Position numbers and translations under genes: made by a program. Of a DNA stretch of 42,198 nucleotides, positions 30,589 through 37,820 are shown one piece after another. The DNA lies in the IMG/VR virus record IMGVR_UViG_3300027782_000151, positions 1 through 42,198 of that record; one strand, given 5' to 3'. A model generated the notes under the pieces. It ran no database searches. It was not told the origin of the DNA and saw only the letters and a list, made by a program, of their open reading frames with translations. The stretch is from a virus. Within the stretch, counting starts at the first letter, position 1, and every line of letters begins with the position of its first letter.

Positions 30589-30885
30589 ATGAAAACAAAA
30601 GGTCAAGTTAATTACTCTAACAAAGAGTTAAAACAAATCAAGAACGCATTAACTGATAATGCAAAGATGCCTAAACCATTGTCTCTATGCAGATTAGCAC
30701 ACGTTGTTGCTAAAGCTTTAGGTAGATCATATACAGGTGTGTATTACAAGATGTTACACATGCAACCAGTGCGTAACAAGAGAACAGCTGTTGAAACAGC
30801 TAAAGTGATGACTAAACAGTCTATTACATTTGGTAAGCCAACTAAGATAGAGATATCTGACAATGGTATGACATTCTATTTCTAA
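30589..30885 (+). CDS. Myb/SANT-like HTH DNA-binding protein, tentative
   Basis: This 98-residue protein starts MKTKGQVNYSNKELKQIKNA. The layout of NYSNKELKQIKNAL, then LCRLAHVVAKALGRSYTGVY and KMLHM, follows a tri-helical Myb/SANT pattern, with GRSYTGVYYK in the place of the recognition helix. A small beta strand pair follows (FGKPTKIEISDNGMTFYF). This suggests a transcription or replication regulator of the early genes. No Trp anchors are present, so the family is uncertain. It is separated from its neighbours by 15-18 bases. Confidence 0.58.
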   Translation: MKTKGQVNYSNKELKQIKNALTDNAKMPKPLSLCRLAHVVAKALGRSYTGVYYKMLHMQPVRNKRTAVETAKVMTKQSITFGKPTKIEISDNGMTFYF

Positions 30886-30903
30886 TCAATAATACACACA
30901 ATT

Positions 30904-31152
30904 ATGTCTTACAGCCTAGTCTACAGTGCTAAACCACATAGCACACATACAATCAGAGTTCAAGAAAAAGAACAAGATTCTGCTTACGTTAAGAGTCTTA
31001 AAGCATGTTCTAAACTAATAGATGCTATATTTGCTGTCAAAGCACAATATAGACCATCTAAGCGTCTTCATATTAAAGGAGACAAATATATGTATATACC
31101 ATCTGACGCACATCAAATGTTACTAGTTAGATTTAAAAACTTTGAGAGATGA
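30904..31152 (+). CDS. Small basic protein, unknown
   Basis: This 82-residue basic protein starts MSYSLVYSAKPHSTHTIRVQ. It has strand-helix-strand character: VKSLKACSKLIDAIFAVKAQ is helical, and LHIKGDKYMYIPSDAHQMLL is a beta pair ending in a basic tail. It may bind nucleic acid. Its stop overlaps the start of the next gene as ATGA (31149-31152). No family is recognised. Confidence 0.58.
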   Translation: MSYSLVYSAKPHSTHTIRVQEKEQDSAYVKSLKACSKLIDAIFAVKAQYRPSKRLHIKGDKYMYIPSDAHQMLLVRFKNFER

Positions 31153-31286
31153 TATATTTAATTACCTTTGTATTATTAGTTTGGGTGTGGATTATAGCAG
31201 AATGGATAAACGCACCTCTTGACAATACAAAACAAGACAATGATGATTCAATTAAACCCAATGATACCAATAACCAGGAAATCTGA
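31149..31286 (+). CDS. 45-residue single-pass membrane protein
   Basis: The ATG overlaps the previous stop (ATGA). Residues 1-19 form one hydrophobic helix (MIYLITFVLLVWVWIIAEW), followed by a polar, acidic tail (APLDNTKQDNDDSIKPND). This topology resembles a short type I or tail-exposed membrane peptide. The tight overlap with both neighbours supports it as a coding gene. Confidence 0.52.
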   Translation: MIYLITFVLLVWVWIIAEWINAPLDNTKQDNDDSIKPNDTNNQEI

Positions 31287-31461
31287 TGGTGTCAAAGGAT
31301 ATGCATTCTTAGTGATAGATTATTCTCAAGAACATTACACACTATTTGTGTGTGGAATGGATGATGGAGATATATGGATATTAGATAATAGAGAGATATC
31401 TCTACAGAATAATCCATCACTTGGAAGGCATTTAAAAACAAAACAACATGGCAAAGAGTAA
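31240..31461 (+). CDS. Small protein, unknown
   Basis: This 73-residue protein starts at 31240 (MMIQLNPMIPITRKSDGVKG); ATG 31261 (MIPITRKSDG) is an alternative. The core is beta-rich (YAFLVIDYSQEHYTLFVCGMDDGDIWILDNREI), like a small barrel of SH3 or Tudor type. The end overlaps the next gene by 14 bases. No family is recognised. Confidence 0.55.
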   Translation: MMIQLNPMIPITRKSDGVKGYAFLVIDYSQEHYTLFVCGMDDGDIWILDNREISLQNNPSLGRHLKTKQHGKE

Positions 31462-31762
31462 AGTTCCAGCAGTAAAAGATTTGAATGGCTATTTCTTTAT
31501 GGGCATTCGAGGTAATCATGTAGAATTAGTATATCATGATGACACAGATAAGGGATTAGCAATTGGTGCTGCATTATCTAGTGTATTAGAAGAAGATGAT
31601 AAGCTATTTGGTATTATTAGTGCTGCAATGTTAACAGTATTAGAAAAGAAAAATAATAATCCTAATTGGGAGAAAGTAAAAATTGCTCCAAATAAGAAAG
31701 ATATTTCTAAAACTCCTAAAAAAGCTGTTAAAACTCCTGTAAAAGCAGCAAAAAGGAAATAA
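31448..31762 (+). CDS. Small protein with histone-H1-like Lys tail
   Basis: This 104-residue protein has residues 1-70 as a compact domain (MAKSKVPAVKDLNGYFFMGI; then LAIGAALSSVLEEDDKLFGIISAAML), and the last ~30 residues are Lys/Pro/Ala-rich (KTPKKAVKTPVKAAKRK). The tail is like that of histone H1 and HU tails and likely binds nucleic acid without sequence preference. It lies 130 bases before the oxygenase gene. A nucleoid-modifying role is inferred from the tail. Confidence 0.6.
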   Translation: MAKSKVPAVKDLNGYFFMGIRGNHVELVYHDDTDKGLAIGAALSSVLEEDDKLFGIISAAMLTVLEKKNNNPNWEKVKIAPNKKDISKTPKKAVKTPVKAAKRK

Positions 31763-31772
31763 ATTTCCAATT

Positions 31773-31895
31773 ATGAATAAGTATTTTGCATGTTATGAAG
31801 CTTTACACAAGCTATCTAAACCTGAACAGAGATATTATTTATGGGACATGATTAAATGGTGCATCAAAGCATACATTAAAACATATAAGAAATGA
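31773..31895 (+). CDS. 40-residue basic helical peptide
   Basis: This frame encodes MNKYFACYEALHKLSKPEQR and a Trp/Tyr/Lys-rich second half, and its stop overlaps the oxygenase start as ATGA (31892-31895). It has a consistent amphipathic pattern and a net positive charge. Perfect placement between two genes supports it, but it is too short for a family call. Confidence 0.5.
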   Translation: MNKYFACYEALHKLSKPEQRYYLWDMIKWCIKAYIKTYKK

Positions 31896-32536
31896 ATATA
31901 GTTATACCTGATTATCTATGGCTCACACAGTGGAATAATATAGATAATAAAGCATTATACAAAACATGTGTAAATGTAGAGAATGAGCTTAGCAAGATAT
32001 TTCCATTCATACCTGATGAAAAAGGGTATGGATGTTTTACTTCTATATATCACGATCATTACAATCTGTTCTCATTTCCATGTGAGCAGTTGAGTGAGTT
32101 GTATATGAATATGGCTAGATCATTTGGTGAGATACTACGTCCAGGTAAATACTACATACGTTCATGGGTTAATCTATTTGATAAGGGTAAGAATATAGAT
32201 TGGCATAGCCATTGGAATGCTAAGTATAAAACATATCATGGTTTCTATTGTGTTAATACAGAGGGTGAGCACGAATCATACACTGATTATGCTGTCCCAG
32301 CACTAATAGGTGAGCAGATATGTAGAATCAAAAGCATTGATGGATTATGTGTAATAGGTAAATCAGAGAGTGATCAACACAGGAGCTCAGAGTGGTTAAA
32401 TGATAATGGATACAGAGTAACAATTGCATTTGATATCATACCATTAGAAGCATTAAGACCTGAAGAAAGATTTACACATATAGATATAAACAAAGAGTTT
32501 TTGCATAACTTCATACCACTATTAATTATTAAATAA
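31892..32536 (+). CDS. 2OG-Fe(II) oxygenase-like protein
   Basis: In this 214-residue protein the centre has DWHSHWNAKYKTYHGFYCVNT, matching the HxH/D-like iron-binding start of phage 2OG-Fe(II) oxygenases (followed in the family by a GxYYV strand). Near the end, SESDQHRSSEW and GYRVTIAFDII supply the distal His and the Arg-containing strand that binds 2-oxoglutarate. N-terminal residues 1-75 carry substrate-side features (TCVNVENELSKIFPFIPDEKGYGCF). Such enzymes hydroxylate proteins or demethylate/modify nucleic acids. It shares one base with the start of the polymerase gene, so it may act on replicating DNA or on a host protein. The assignment rests on motif spacing only. Confidence 0.62.
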   Translation: MNIVIPDYLWLTQWNNIDNKALYKTCVNVENELSKIFPFIPDEKGYGCFTSIYHDHYNLFSFPCEQLSELYMNMARSFGEILRPGKYYIRSWVNLFDKGKNIDWHSHWNAKYKTYHGFYCVNTEGEHESYTDYAVPALIGEQICRIKSIDGLCVIGKSESDQHRSSEWLNDNGYRVTIAFDIIPLEALRPEERFTHIDINKEFLHNFIPLLIIK

Positions 32537-34488
32537 TGAATGTACTTATCTATGATATTGAAACACTGAAAGAACTGTTTCTTGTAACTGTGTACAATCC
32601 AGAGAGTGATGTGACATATGAGTTTCAGGTGAGTAGGTGGACCAATCAATTAGATGGATTCATTAGATTCACTGAAGAGTATGACGAGCATTATTGGGTT
32701 GGCTACAATAACTTACGCTTTGATAGTCAGGTTGTTGAGCATATACTTAGAAACTATGAGAATTGGCATGAGTTGAGTGGTCTAGAGATATGTGCTATGA
32801 TAGCACAGAAGGCTGCAGATGTTATTCATGATGCTAATTATGATGTATTCCCTGAATATAGAGAAGAATGGTTGAGTCTCAAGCAAATAGATTTGTTCAA
32901 GGTGAACCACTATGACAACAAGAATAGAATGGTCTCTTTGAAGAGATTAGAGTTTGAGATGGATCTGGAGAACATTGAAGAGATGCCTATCCATCATAGT
33001 AAAGAGAACATGACTCAGGAAGAGATAGCTCTAACAAGAGACTATTGTCGTAATGATGTTATGGCTACTTATGAATTCTATAAGGTAACAACAGGTAACA
33101 CTGAGCACCCACTATACAAGGGTAATAATCAAATAGAATTGAGACAAGATATATTTGAAGAGTTTGGCATACCATGTTTAAACTATTCAGATAGTAAGAT
33201 TGGTGATGAGATGATTAAAAAGTTCTATTGTGAGGCCAAAGGCATACAATATTCTGATCTACCAAAGAAAGGATTATTTAGAACTGAAGTTAAGGTGAGA
33301 CACTGTATTGCTGATTATGTAGCATTCCAGACACCAGAACTACAGCAGTTCTTAAAGAAGATTAGCAAGGAGCGTTTTACAATCAAGGATGAATTCAAAG
33401 AATCATTAGAGTTTTATGGAAACACATATACATTTGCCAAAGGTGGTTTGCACACAGAAAACAAGCCTAAAGTATTTGAAGCTGATGAAGAGCATAGTAT
33501 TGTTGATTGGGATGTCTCCAGCTATTATCCTGCTATTATTATTAACAATAAGCGTTATCCTCATCATCTTGGTCCTGAATTTCTTAGGGGCTATGAGCAA
33601 ATGTTTAATAAAAGATTGGAACTCAAACCCTTGGCTAAGCGAGATAAGAAGATTAAAGGGATTGTGGGAGCTCTTAAGCTTGCTGTCAATTCTGTCTATG
33701 GCAAAAGCTCTGATATGCAGAGCTGGATTTATGACAGACAACTAACTATGTTCACCACTATTACAGGTGAATTGAGTCTGTTGATGTTGATTGAAGCATA
33801 TGAACTAGCTGGTATACGTGTTATATCTGCAAATACAGATGGAGTGACAATACTTGTAAAAAATGCAAGTTTTGATACTATGACTGCCATCAACAAATGG
33901 TGGTCTGAGCTAACACAATATGAGTTAGAACGTACAGACTATCAGAAGATTATATTCTCAACAGTAAATGACTATTTAGCAATCAAAACAGATGGCGAAA
34001 TTAAAAAGAAAGGTGATTTCCTTACAGACTTTGAGCTCCATAAGAATAAGTCAGCTAGGATTGTACCTATTGCACTTGAGCGTTATTATACTAATGATAT
34101 CCCTGTGGCTACCACTATTCATAATCACGCAAATATTTATGATTTTTGCCTTAGGCAGAAAGCTACTAAAGACTTTCACTTCGAAGGACAAAGCAAAGAA
34201 AAAACAAGAGTCTACAATAAACTTATCAGATATTATGTGAGTAATACTGGTGAGAAACTATTGAAGGTTAAGAATGATAACTCAGACAGCACAGCTGTTA
34301 ATGTGTCTCAGGTTGAAGCAGGTGAATGGGTGATGACAGTATGTAATCATCTATTACCAGATCATCCTCTGGATAACATTAATCATGCATATTATATTGA
34401 GCGTGCTGAGAAGATCATACATAAGATACAATATGAAGGTAAGAAACGTAAAGTTATTGTTAACCCAAATCAAATGACACTATTCTAA
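32536..34488 (+). CDS. Family B DNA polymerase with 3'-5' exonuclease
   Basis: This is a 650-residue protein. Exonuclease motifs: DIE at 7-9 (Exo I), NNLRFD near 58-63 (Exo II) and YCRND near 170 (Exo III). Polymerase motifs: DWDVSSYYPAIIINN (motif A, about 324), KLAVNSVYGK (motif B, about 380) and ANTDG (motif C, about 432-436; NTDG where the classical form is DTDS). It copies the phage genome. The C terminus ends in QMTLF, resembling the beta-clamp-binding pentapeptide. The gene shares a base with the oxygenase stop (32536) and the following small gene (34488), so translation is coupled. Family B polymerases occur in many crAss-like phages. Confidence 0.92.
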   Translation: MNVLIYDIETLKELFLVTVYNPESDVTYEFQVSRWTNQLDGFIRFTEEYDEHYWVGYNNLRFDSQVVEHILRNYENWHELSGLEICAMIAQKAADVIHDANYDVFPEYREEWLSLKQIDLFKVNHYDNKNRMVSLKRLEFEMDLENIEEMPIHHSKENMTQEEIALTRDYCRNDVMATYEFYKVTTGNTEHPLYKGNNQIELRQDIFEEFGIPCLNYSDSKIGDEMIKKFYCEAKGIQYSDLPKKGLFRTEVKVRHCIADYVAFQTPELQQFLKKISKERFTIKDEFKESLEFYGNTYTFAKGGLHTENKPKVFEADEEHSIVDWDVSSYYPAIIINNKRYPHHLGPEFLRGYEQMFNKRLELKPLAKRDKKIKGIVGALKLAVNSVYGKSSDMQSWIYDRQLTMFTTITGELSLLMLIEAYELAGIRVISANTDGVTILVKNASFDTMTAINKWWSELTQYELERTDYQKIIFSTVNDYLAIKTDGEIKKKGDFLTDFELHKNKSARIVPIALERYYTNDIPVATTIHNHANIYDFCLRQKATKDFHFEGQSKEKTRVYNKLIRYYVSNTGEKLLKVKNDNSDSTAVNVSQVEAGEWVMTVCNHLLPDHPLDNINHAYYIERAEKIIHKIQYEGKKRKVIVNPNQMTLF

Positions 34489-34667
34489 TGGACAATAAAA
34501 GAAAAGCAGCAGAATTAGTAATGGCTTTCCTACCAATTGTAGGACAAGATCCATATACAGGTATTACCACAGCTAAAGACTGTGCTAAAGTGAGTGTAAC
34601 TTTATTAAAAGAAACACAAACAGATATAGACTGGGAAGAAGTAGTTCAACATATAGATTCATTCTAA
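34488..34667 (+). CDS. Small protein behind the polymerase, unknown
   Basis: This 59-residue protein begins at ATG 34488, sharing a base with the polymerase stop, and ends sharing a base with the next start (34667). It has helical character (MDNKRKAAELVMAFLPIVGQ; then VSVTLLKETQTDIDWEEVVQ). Placement suggests a polymerase accessory or a host-interacting peptide. No family is recognised. Confidence 0.55.
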   Translation: MDNKRKAAELVMAFLPIVGQDPYTGITTAKDCAKVSVTLLKETQTDIDWEEVVQHIDSF

Positions 34668-34921
34668 TGGCAAAAATCAATAGAGAGAACATAGCTGAGC
34701 ACTTGGTAGACTATCAACTAGAAATGGTTGGTAAGTCTATGCAAGAAGCTCATATGACAAGAGAATGGTACAGTAAATGGACCATGACAACAGAACAACA
34801 TGAAGCATTCAAAGCCTATGCAATACCACTATTAAAAAAAGTGTTTAAATGCAACAAATCAAGAGCTGAGGATACATTCAATTGGTTTGATCTGAAGTTT
34901 GGTCTACGTATTAAAGATTAA
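34667..34921 (+). CDS. Small helical protein, unknown
   Basis: This 84-residue helical protein starts MAKINRENIAEHLVDYQLEM. It has several aromatic residues (MTREWYSKWTMTTEQHEAF; KSRAEDTFNWFDLKFGLRIKD) and a compact bundle pattern. It has no metal motif or membrane span. It is co-transcribed with the polymerase. The regular Trp/Phe positions resemble a small protein-binding domain. No family is recognised. Confidence 0.6.
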   Translation: MAKINRENIAEHLVDYQLEMVGKSMQEAHMTREWYSKWTMTTEQHEAFKAYAIPLLKKVFKCNKSRAEDTFNWFDLKFGLRIKD

Positions 34922-34932
34922 AAAACACAATT

Positions 34933-35496
34933 ATGGGAGCATGTCAATTTAAAGTGAGAAGCACTGGTAAAACAATACAAGAAGCATATTATAGAGCTTG
35001 TGAAGTGGCTATAGATGAATATGGTCATCAAGATGGCTATAATGGTACAATTAGTACTACACATAGTTTTAAAGATGAAACAGAAACATATAATAAAAGT
35101 AAGTTTGATGATGTATCTACTTACATACGTGATAGATTTGATAGTCATGCTATGAACAAACGTGATTGTTCAGCTATATGTGTTAGAAAACCTATTGCTA
35201 ATAAGAACAAGACTAAGACTCAAGTAGAGCACGTAGTTACACCAGGTACGAAGAAATGGGTACTTAAATATGAAGTAGAAGAGCATTATGGTGATGGTAA
35301 AGTTCTTGCTTCTTGTCCTCAGAAAGGTGATGCTGTTAAAATGGCTAGAGCCTACACAGAGAAGACAGGAAATACCACTGTAGTTATGATGCGTAAGTTG
35401 TTACTAGGACCAAATTTAACAGCTAAGATAACATACAAGAAAGCGAGTGATGAAAGAGATGGTGAGTGGATATTTTTTGGTTATGCAGCAGAATAA
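34933..35496 (+). CDS. Protein of unknown function, two similar halves possible
   Basis: In this 187-residue soluble protein the N-terminal half (MGACQFKVRSTGKTIQEAYY, ACEVAIDEYGHQDG) and the C-terminal half (WVLKYEVEEHYGDGKVLASC, AVKMARAYTEKTGNTTVVMM) show a similar beta-alpha arrangement, each starting with a strand and a long helix. Internal duplication of a ferredoxin-like fold is a reasonable reading. It lies between polymerase and helicase genes. The protein is basic overall and may bind nucleic acid, but nothing decides. Confidence 0.58.
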   Translation: MGACQFKVRSTGKTIQEAYYRACEVAIDEYGHQDGYNGTISTTHSFKDETETYNKSKFDDVSTYIRDRFDSHAMNKRDCSAICVRKPIANKNKTKTQVEHVVTPGTKKWVLKYEVEEHYGDGKVLASCPQKGDAVKMARAYTEKTGNTTVVMMRKLLLGPNLTAKITYKKASDERDGEWIFFGYAAE

Positions 35497-35507
35497 AACA
35501 ATATTAT

Positions 35508-35777
35508 ATGTTAGGAAGACATCCTTATTTTAAACAAAAACAAACACAGATGCCAGATATTTCAATGTGCAAAGGTGGTAGTTGTCTACTAAGACTGAAC
35601 TGCCACAGATATACAGCTAAGGCTGAAGAACTAGGACAATCATTTTTTAGTGAACCTCCATATAAATTAGACTTTATGTTTGATGAACATCATGTTGGTC
35701 TTGGTGTTGCTACATTAAGTTGTTCTTATTTTTGGAACAATAAAGAATATAAAGATGAAAAACCTAAAAATAATTGA
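35508..35777 (+). CDS. Small Cys-containing protein, phage-type, unknown
   Basis: I place the start at 35508 (MLGRHPYFKQKQTQMPDISM), giving 89 residues. The segment MCKGGSCLLRLNCHRYTA shows Cys at regular six-residue spacing followed by an aromatic pair, a pattern common in small phage proteins and likely a metal site with His or a further Cys (LSCSY near the end). It overlaps the next gene by 23 bases. Function unknown. Confidence 0.58.
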   Translation: MLGRHPYFKQKQTQMPDISMCKGGSCLLRLNCHRYTAKAEELGQSFFSEPPYKLDFMFDEHHVGLGVATLSCSYFWNNKEYKDEKPKNN

Positions 35778-35955
35778 GGATTGGGAGAGAGAATATCTCA
35801 AGGATTTCATATATTTGCATGAACAGGGGCAGGATTGGAACGAAGCAATTCAGAAAGAGTTGAATAAGAAACAACCTGCTCGCATTGAAGTAATAGACAC
35901 AGATAAAATCCTAGAGAAACACAATGAACCTCACGCTAACGTTCTCCCATTTTAA
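35755..35955 (+). CDS. Small helical protein, unknown
   Basis: This 66-residue protein starts at MKNLKIIEDWEREYLKDFIY. It is helical and acidic in the first half, with a short basic middle (NEAQ..., NKKQPARIEVID). It overlaps both neighbours, as is typical for this gene run. A helicase-accessory role is possible by context only. Confidence 0.52.
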   Translation: MKNLKIIEDWEREYLKDFIYLHEQGQDWNEAIQKELNKKQPARIEVIDTDKILEKHNEPHANVLPF

Positions 35956-36550
35956 AGAGCTAACTAAAGCTGGCTACAGCTTAGACATGTTATGCTTCAT
36001 AACACTTGTTGAAGAAGGCAACGATGTAGATGAAATGTGTGCAGATGATGCTAAAATGAAAATGCTTTATCAAACTGTACGCAGAAAAGGTCTATTGTCA
36101 GAGTCAAATAAGATTACTATAGTAGGTAAGGAAGTTCTATCTTTTCTTAATGAAGAGATAGAACAACCTAAAATACCTAAAAAGAAGAAGTCAGATTCAG
36201 ACTTTGATAAGTGGTGGAACCAGTATCCAGGTACTGATACATTCACTTACAAAGGACAATCATTTACAGGTACACGTGGCATGCGTGTAAAGAAAGAGGA
36301 TTGTAAAATCAAATTCAATAACATTATTGGAGAAGGTGAATACAAATCCACAGAACTCATAGCTGCATTAGAATACGAAATACTGCAGAAGAAAGAGAAT
36401 TCAATTAAGACAAAAGTCAATAGACTTACATTTATGCAGAACAGTCTCACCTATCTCAACCAGAGGTCATTTGAACCATTCATTGAGTTGATAAGAGAAG
36501 GTAAGACTATCAAAGAATCTGCTGAACCAATTAAAGGTATGGATATATGA
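35924..36550 (+). CDS. Probable replisome-organising / helicase-loading protein
   Basis: In this 208-residue protein, residues 1-80 read as a winged-helix-type domain (LTFSHFKELTKAGYSLDMLC; then MLYQTVRRKGLLSESNKITI). A basic linker follows (PKIPKKKKSDSD), and the second half (FDKWWNQYPGTDTFTYKGQS through ELIAALEYEILQKKENSIKT) resembles DnaD/DnaT-like or primosome C-terminal domains. Its stop overlaps the DnaB-like helicase start as ATGA (36547-36550). Coupling to a replicative helicase is the usual place of a loader. The function is inferred from this context and from domain shape. Confidence 0.58.
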   Translation: MNLTLTFSHFKELTKAGYSLDMLCFITLVEEGNDVDEMCADDAKMKMLYQTVRRKGLLSESNKITIVGKEVLSFLNEEIEQPKIPKKKKSDSDFDKWWNQYPGTDTFTYKGQSFTGTRGMRVKKEDCKIKFNNIIGEGEYKSTELIAALEYEILQKKENSIKTKVNRLTFMQNSLTYLNQRSFEPFIELIREGKTIKESAEPIKGMDI

Positions 36551-37608
36551 GTTTTGAAGATTTAAAACGTGAAGTTCAAGCTGGCCTAGATGGTAGAAAC
36601 AATGGTATACCAATGGGCTTTGAAAGATTGAACAGATACATTGGCATCAGGAAGTCTATGTACACACTTGTAGGTGGTCTCACTGGATCAGGTAAAACTA
36701 GCTTCATTGATGATGCATATGTTTTAAATCCATTTGATTGGTTTATCAGTCAAAAGACTCCAGGTGTTAAGCTAAAGATCATATATAGATCTATGGAGCG
36801 TAGCAGAACATACAAGTATGCTAAATGGGTATCAAGAAAGATATTCTTAGACCAAGGTATAATCATTCCTGTATCCAAGCTATTGGGTTGGACTGAGAAG
36901 ATGACACATGATGAGCACGATCTATTTCTAATGTATGAGGATTATATGGAGACCATGAAAGATGTAATTACAATCATTGATGGACCAGATAATCCAATTG
37001 GTATATCTAAGCATCTTAGAGACAATGCATTAGCTAATGGTGTAATAGAAGAAGTAGATCAGTACAACAGAAGGTATATACCTAATAATGATAATGAAAT
37101 CACTATTGTTGTTATTGATCATATAGGTTTATTAAAACCAGTTAAAGATTATCCTACAAAGAAGCAGACAATTGATAAGATGTCTGATGAGCTGCGATAT
37201 GCTCGTGACATGTATGGATACAGTCCTGTTATTGTTAGTCAATTCAACAGAGACATAAACAATCCTATTAGGATCAAGAGTGGGGACGTAGAACCACAGC
37301 TAGAAGATTTTGCTGATAGTTCACAAACACAAAATGATGCTGATGTTGTCCTAGCATTGTTTGATCCTATGAGATATAAGGTTGCTGACCCTTCAGGGTA
37401 TGACCTGAACAAGCTCAGAGATGAGTTTGGTGCTAAGTATTTCAGATCATTGAGACTAATAAAGAATAGTTATGGCGAAGATGATGTTAGAATAGGATTA
37501 GGATTTCTTGGCCAGATTGGTATGTTCAGAGAACTACCTAAGGTCAAGTATATGAATGAGAGCACATATAGTGATATTACTAGTAAAACATTCTTTTTAA
37601 ATAAATGA
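36547..37608 (+). CDS. DnaB-like replicative helicase
   Basis: In this 353-residue protein, GGLTGSGKTS at 43-52 is the Walker A of the RecA-type helicase core. IVVIDHIGLLK at about 187-197 contains the Walker B Asp and the following His. MERSRTYKYAKW and SDELRYARDMYGYSPVIVSQFNRD match the H2 to H3 region, in which Gln contacts phosphate; ADSSQTQNDADVVLALFDPM is the H4 stretch. The N-terminal DnaB domain is missing, so this is the RecA-only form found in many phages. It unwinds DNA ahead of the polymerase as a hexamer. It is coupled to the loader-like gene and to the next small gene. Confidence 0.88.
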   Translation: MSFEDLKREVQAGLDGRNNGIPMGFERLNRYIGIRKSMYTLVGGLTGSGKTSFIDDAYVLNPFDWFISQKTPGVKLKIIYRSMERSRTYKYAKWVSRKIFLDQGIIIPVSKLLGWTEKMTHDEHDLFLMYEDYMETMKDVITIIDGPDNPIGISKHLRDNALANGVIEEVDQYNRRYIPNNDNEITIVVIDHIGLLKPVKDYPTKKQTIDKMSDELRYARDMYGYSPVIVSQFNRDINNPIRIKSGDVEPQLEDFADSSQTQNDADVVLALFDPMRYKVADPSGYDLNKLRDEFGAKYFRSLRLIKNSYGEDDVRIGLGFLGQIGMFRELPKVKYMNESTYSDITSKTFFLNK

Positions 37609-37820
37609 TAATGAGATTAAATATAAAAGTGTATAATACACTACCTGTAAAAAATAGTCATTGGTGGCAGGTGGTATTGATTCCTACAATGAGTGTGATG
37701 AACAACATCCAAAAACATGACCCATATATAGCTCTAAACATGGAGTGGTTATTCTGGTCATTTACAACAATTATAAGCTATGGCAGTCAAAACACTCCCC
37801 ACCCTTACGTTACGAGATAG
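37605..37820 (+). CDS. Small aromatic-rich protein, unknown
   Basis: This 71-residue protein starts at 37605 (MIMRLNIKVYNTLPVKNSHW) or 37611. It has a Trp/Tyr-rich core (WWQVVLIPTMSVMNNIQKHD; then WLFWSFTTIISYGSQNTPH). Such a short protein with buried aromatic residues occurs near replication genes of related phages; its function is not known. It overlaps the helicase stop and extends 41 bases into the next gene. Confidence 0.55.
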   Translation: MIMRLNIKVYNTLPVKNSHWWQVVLIPTMSVMNNIQKHDPYIALNMEWLFWSFTTIISYGSQNTPHPYVTR

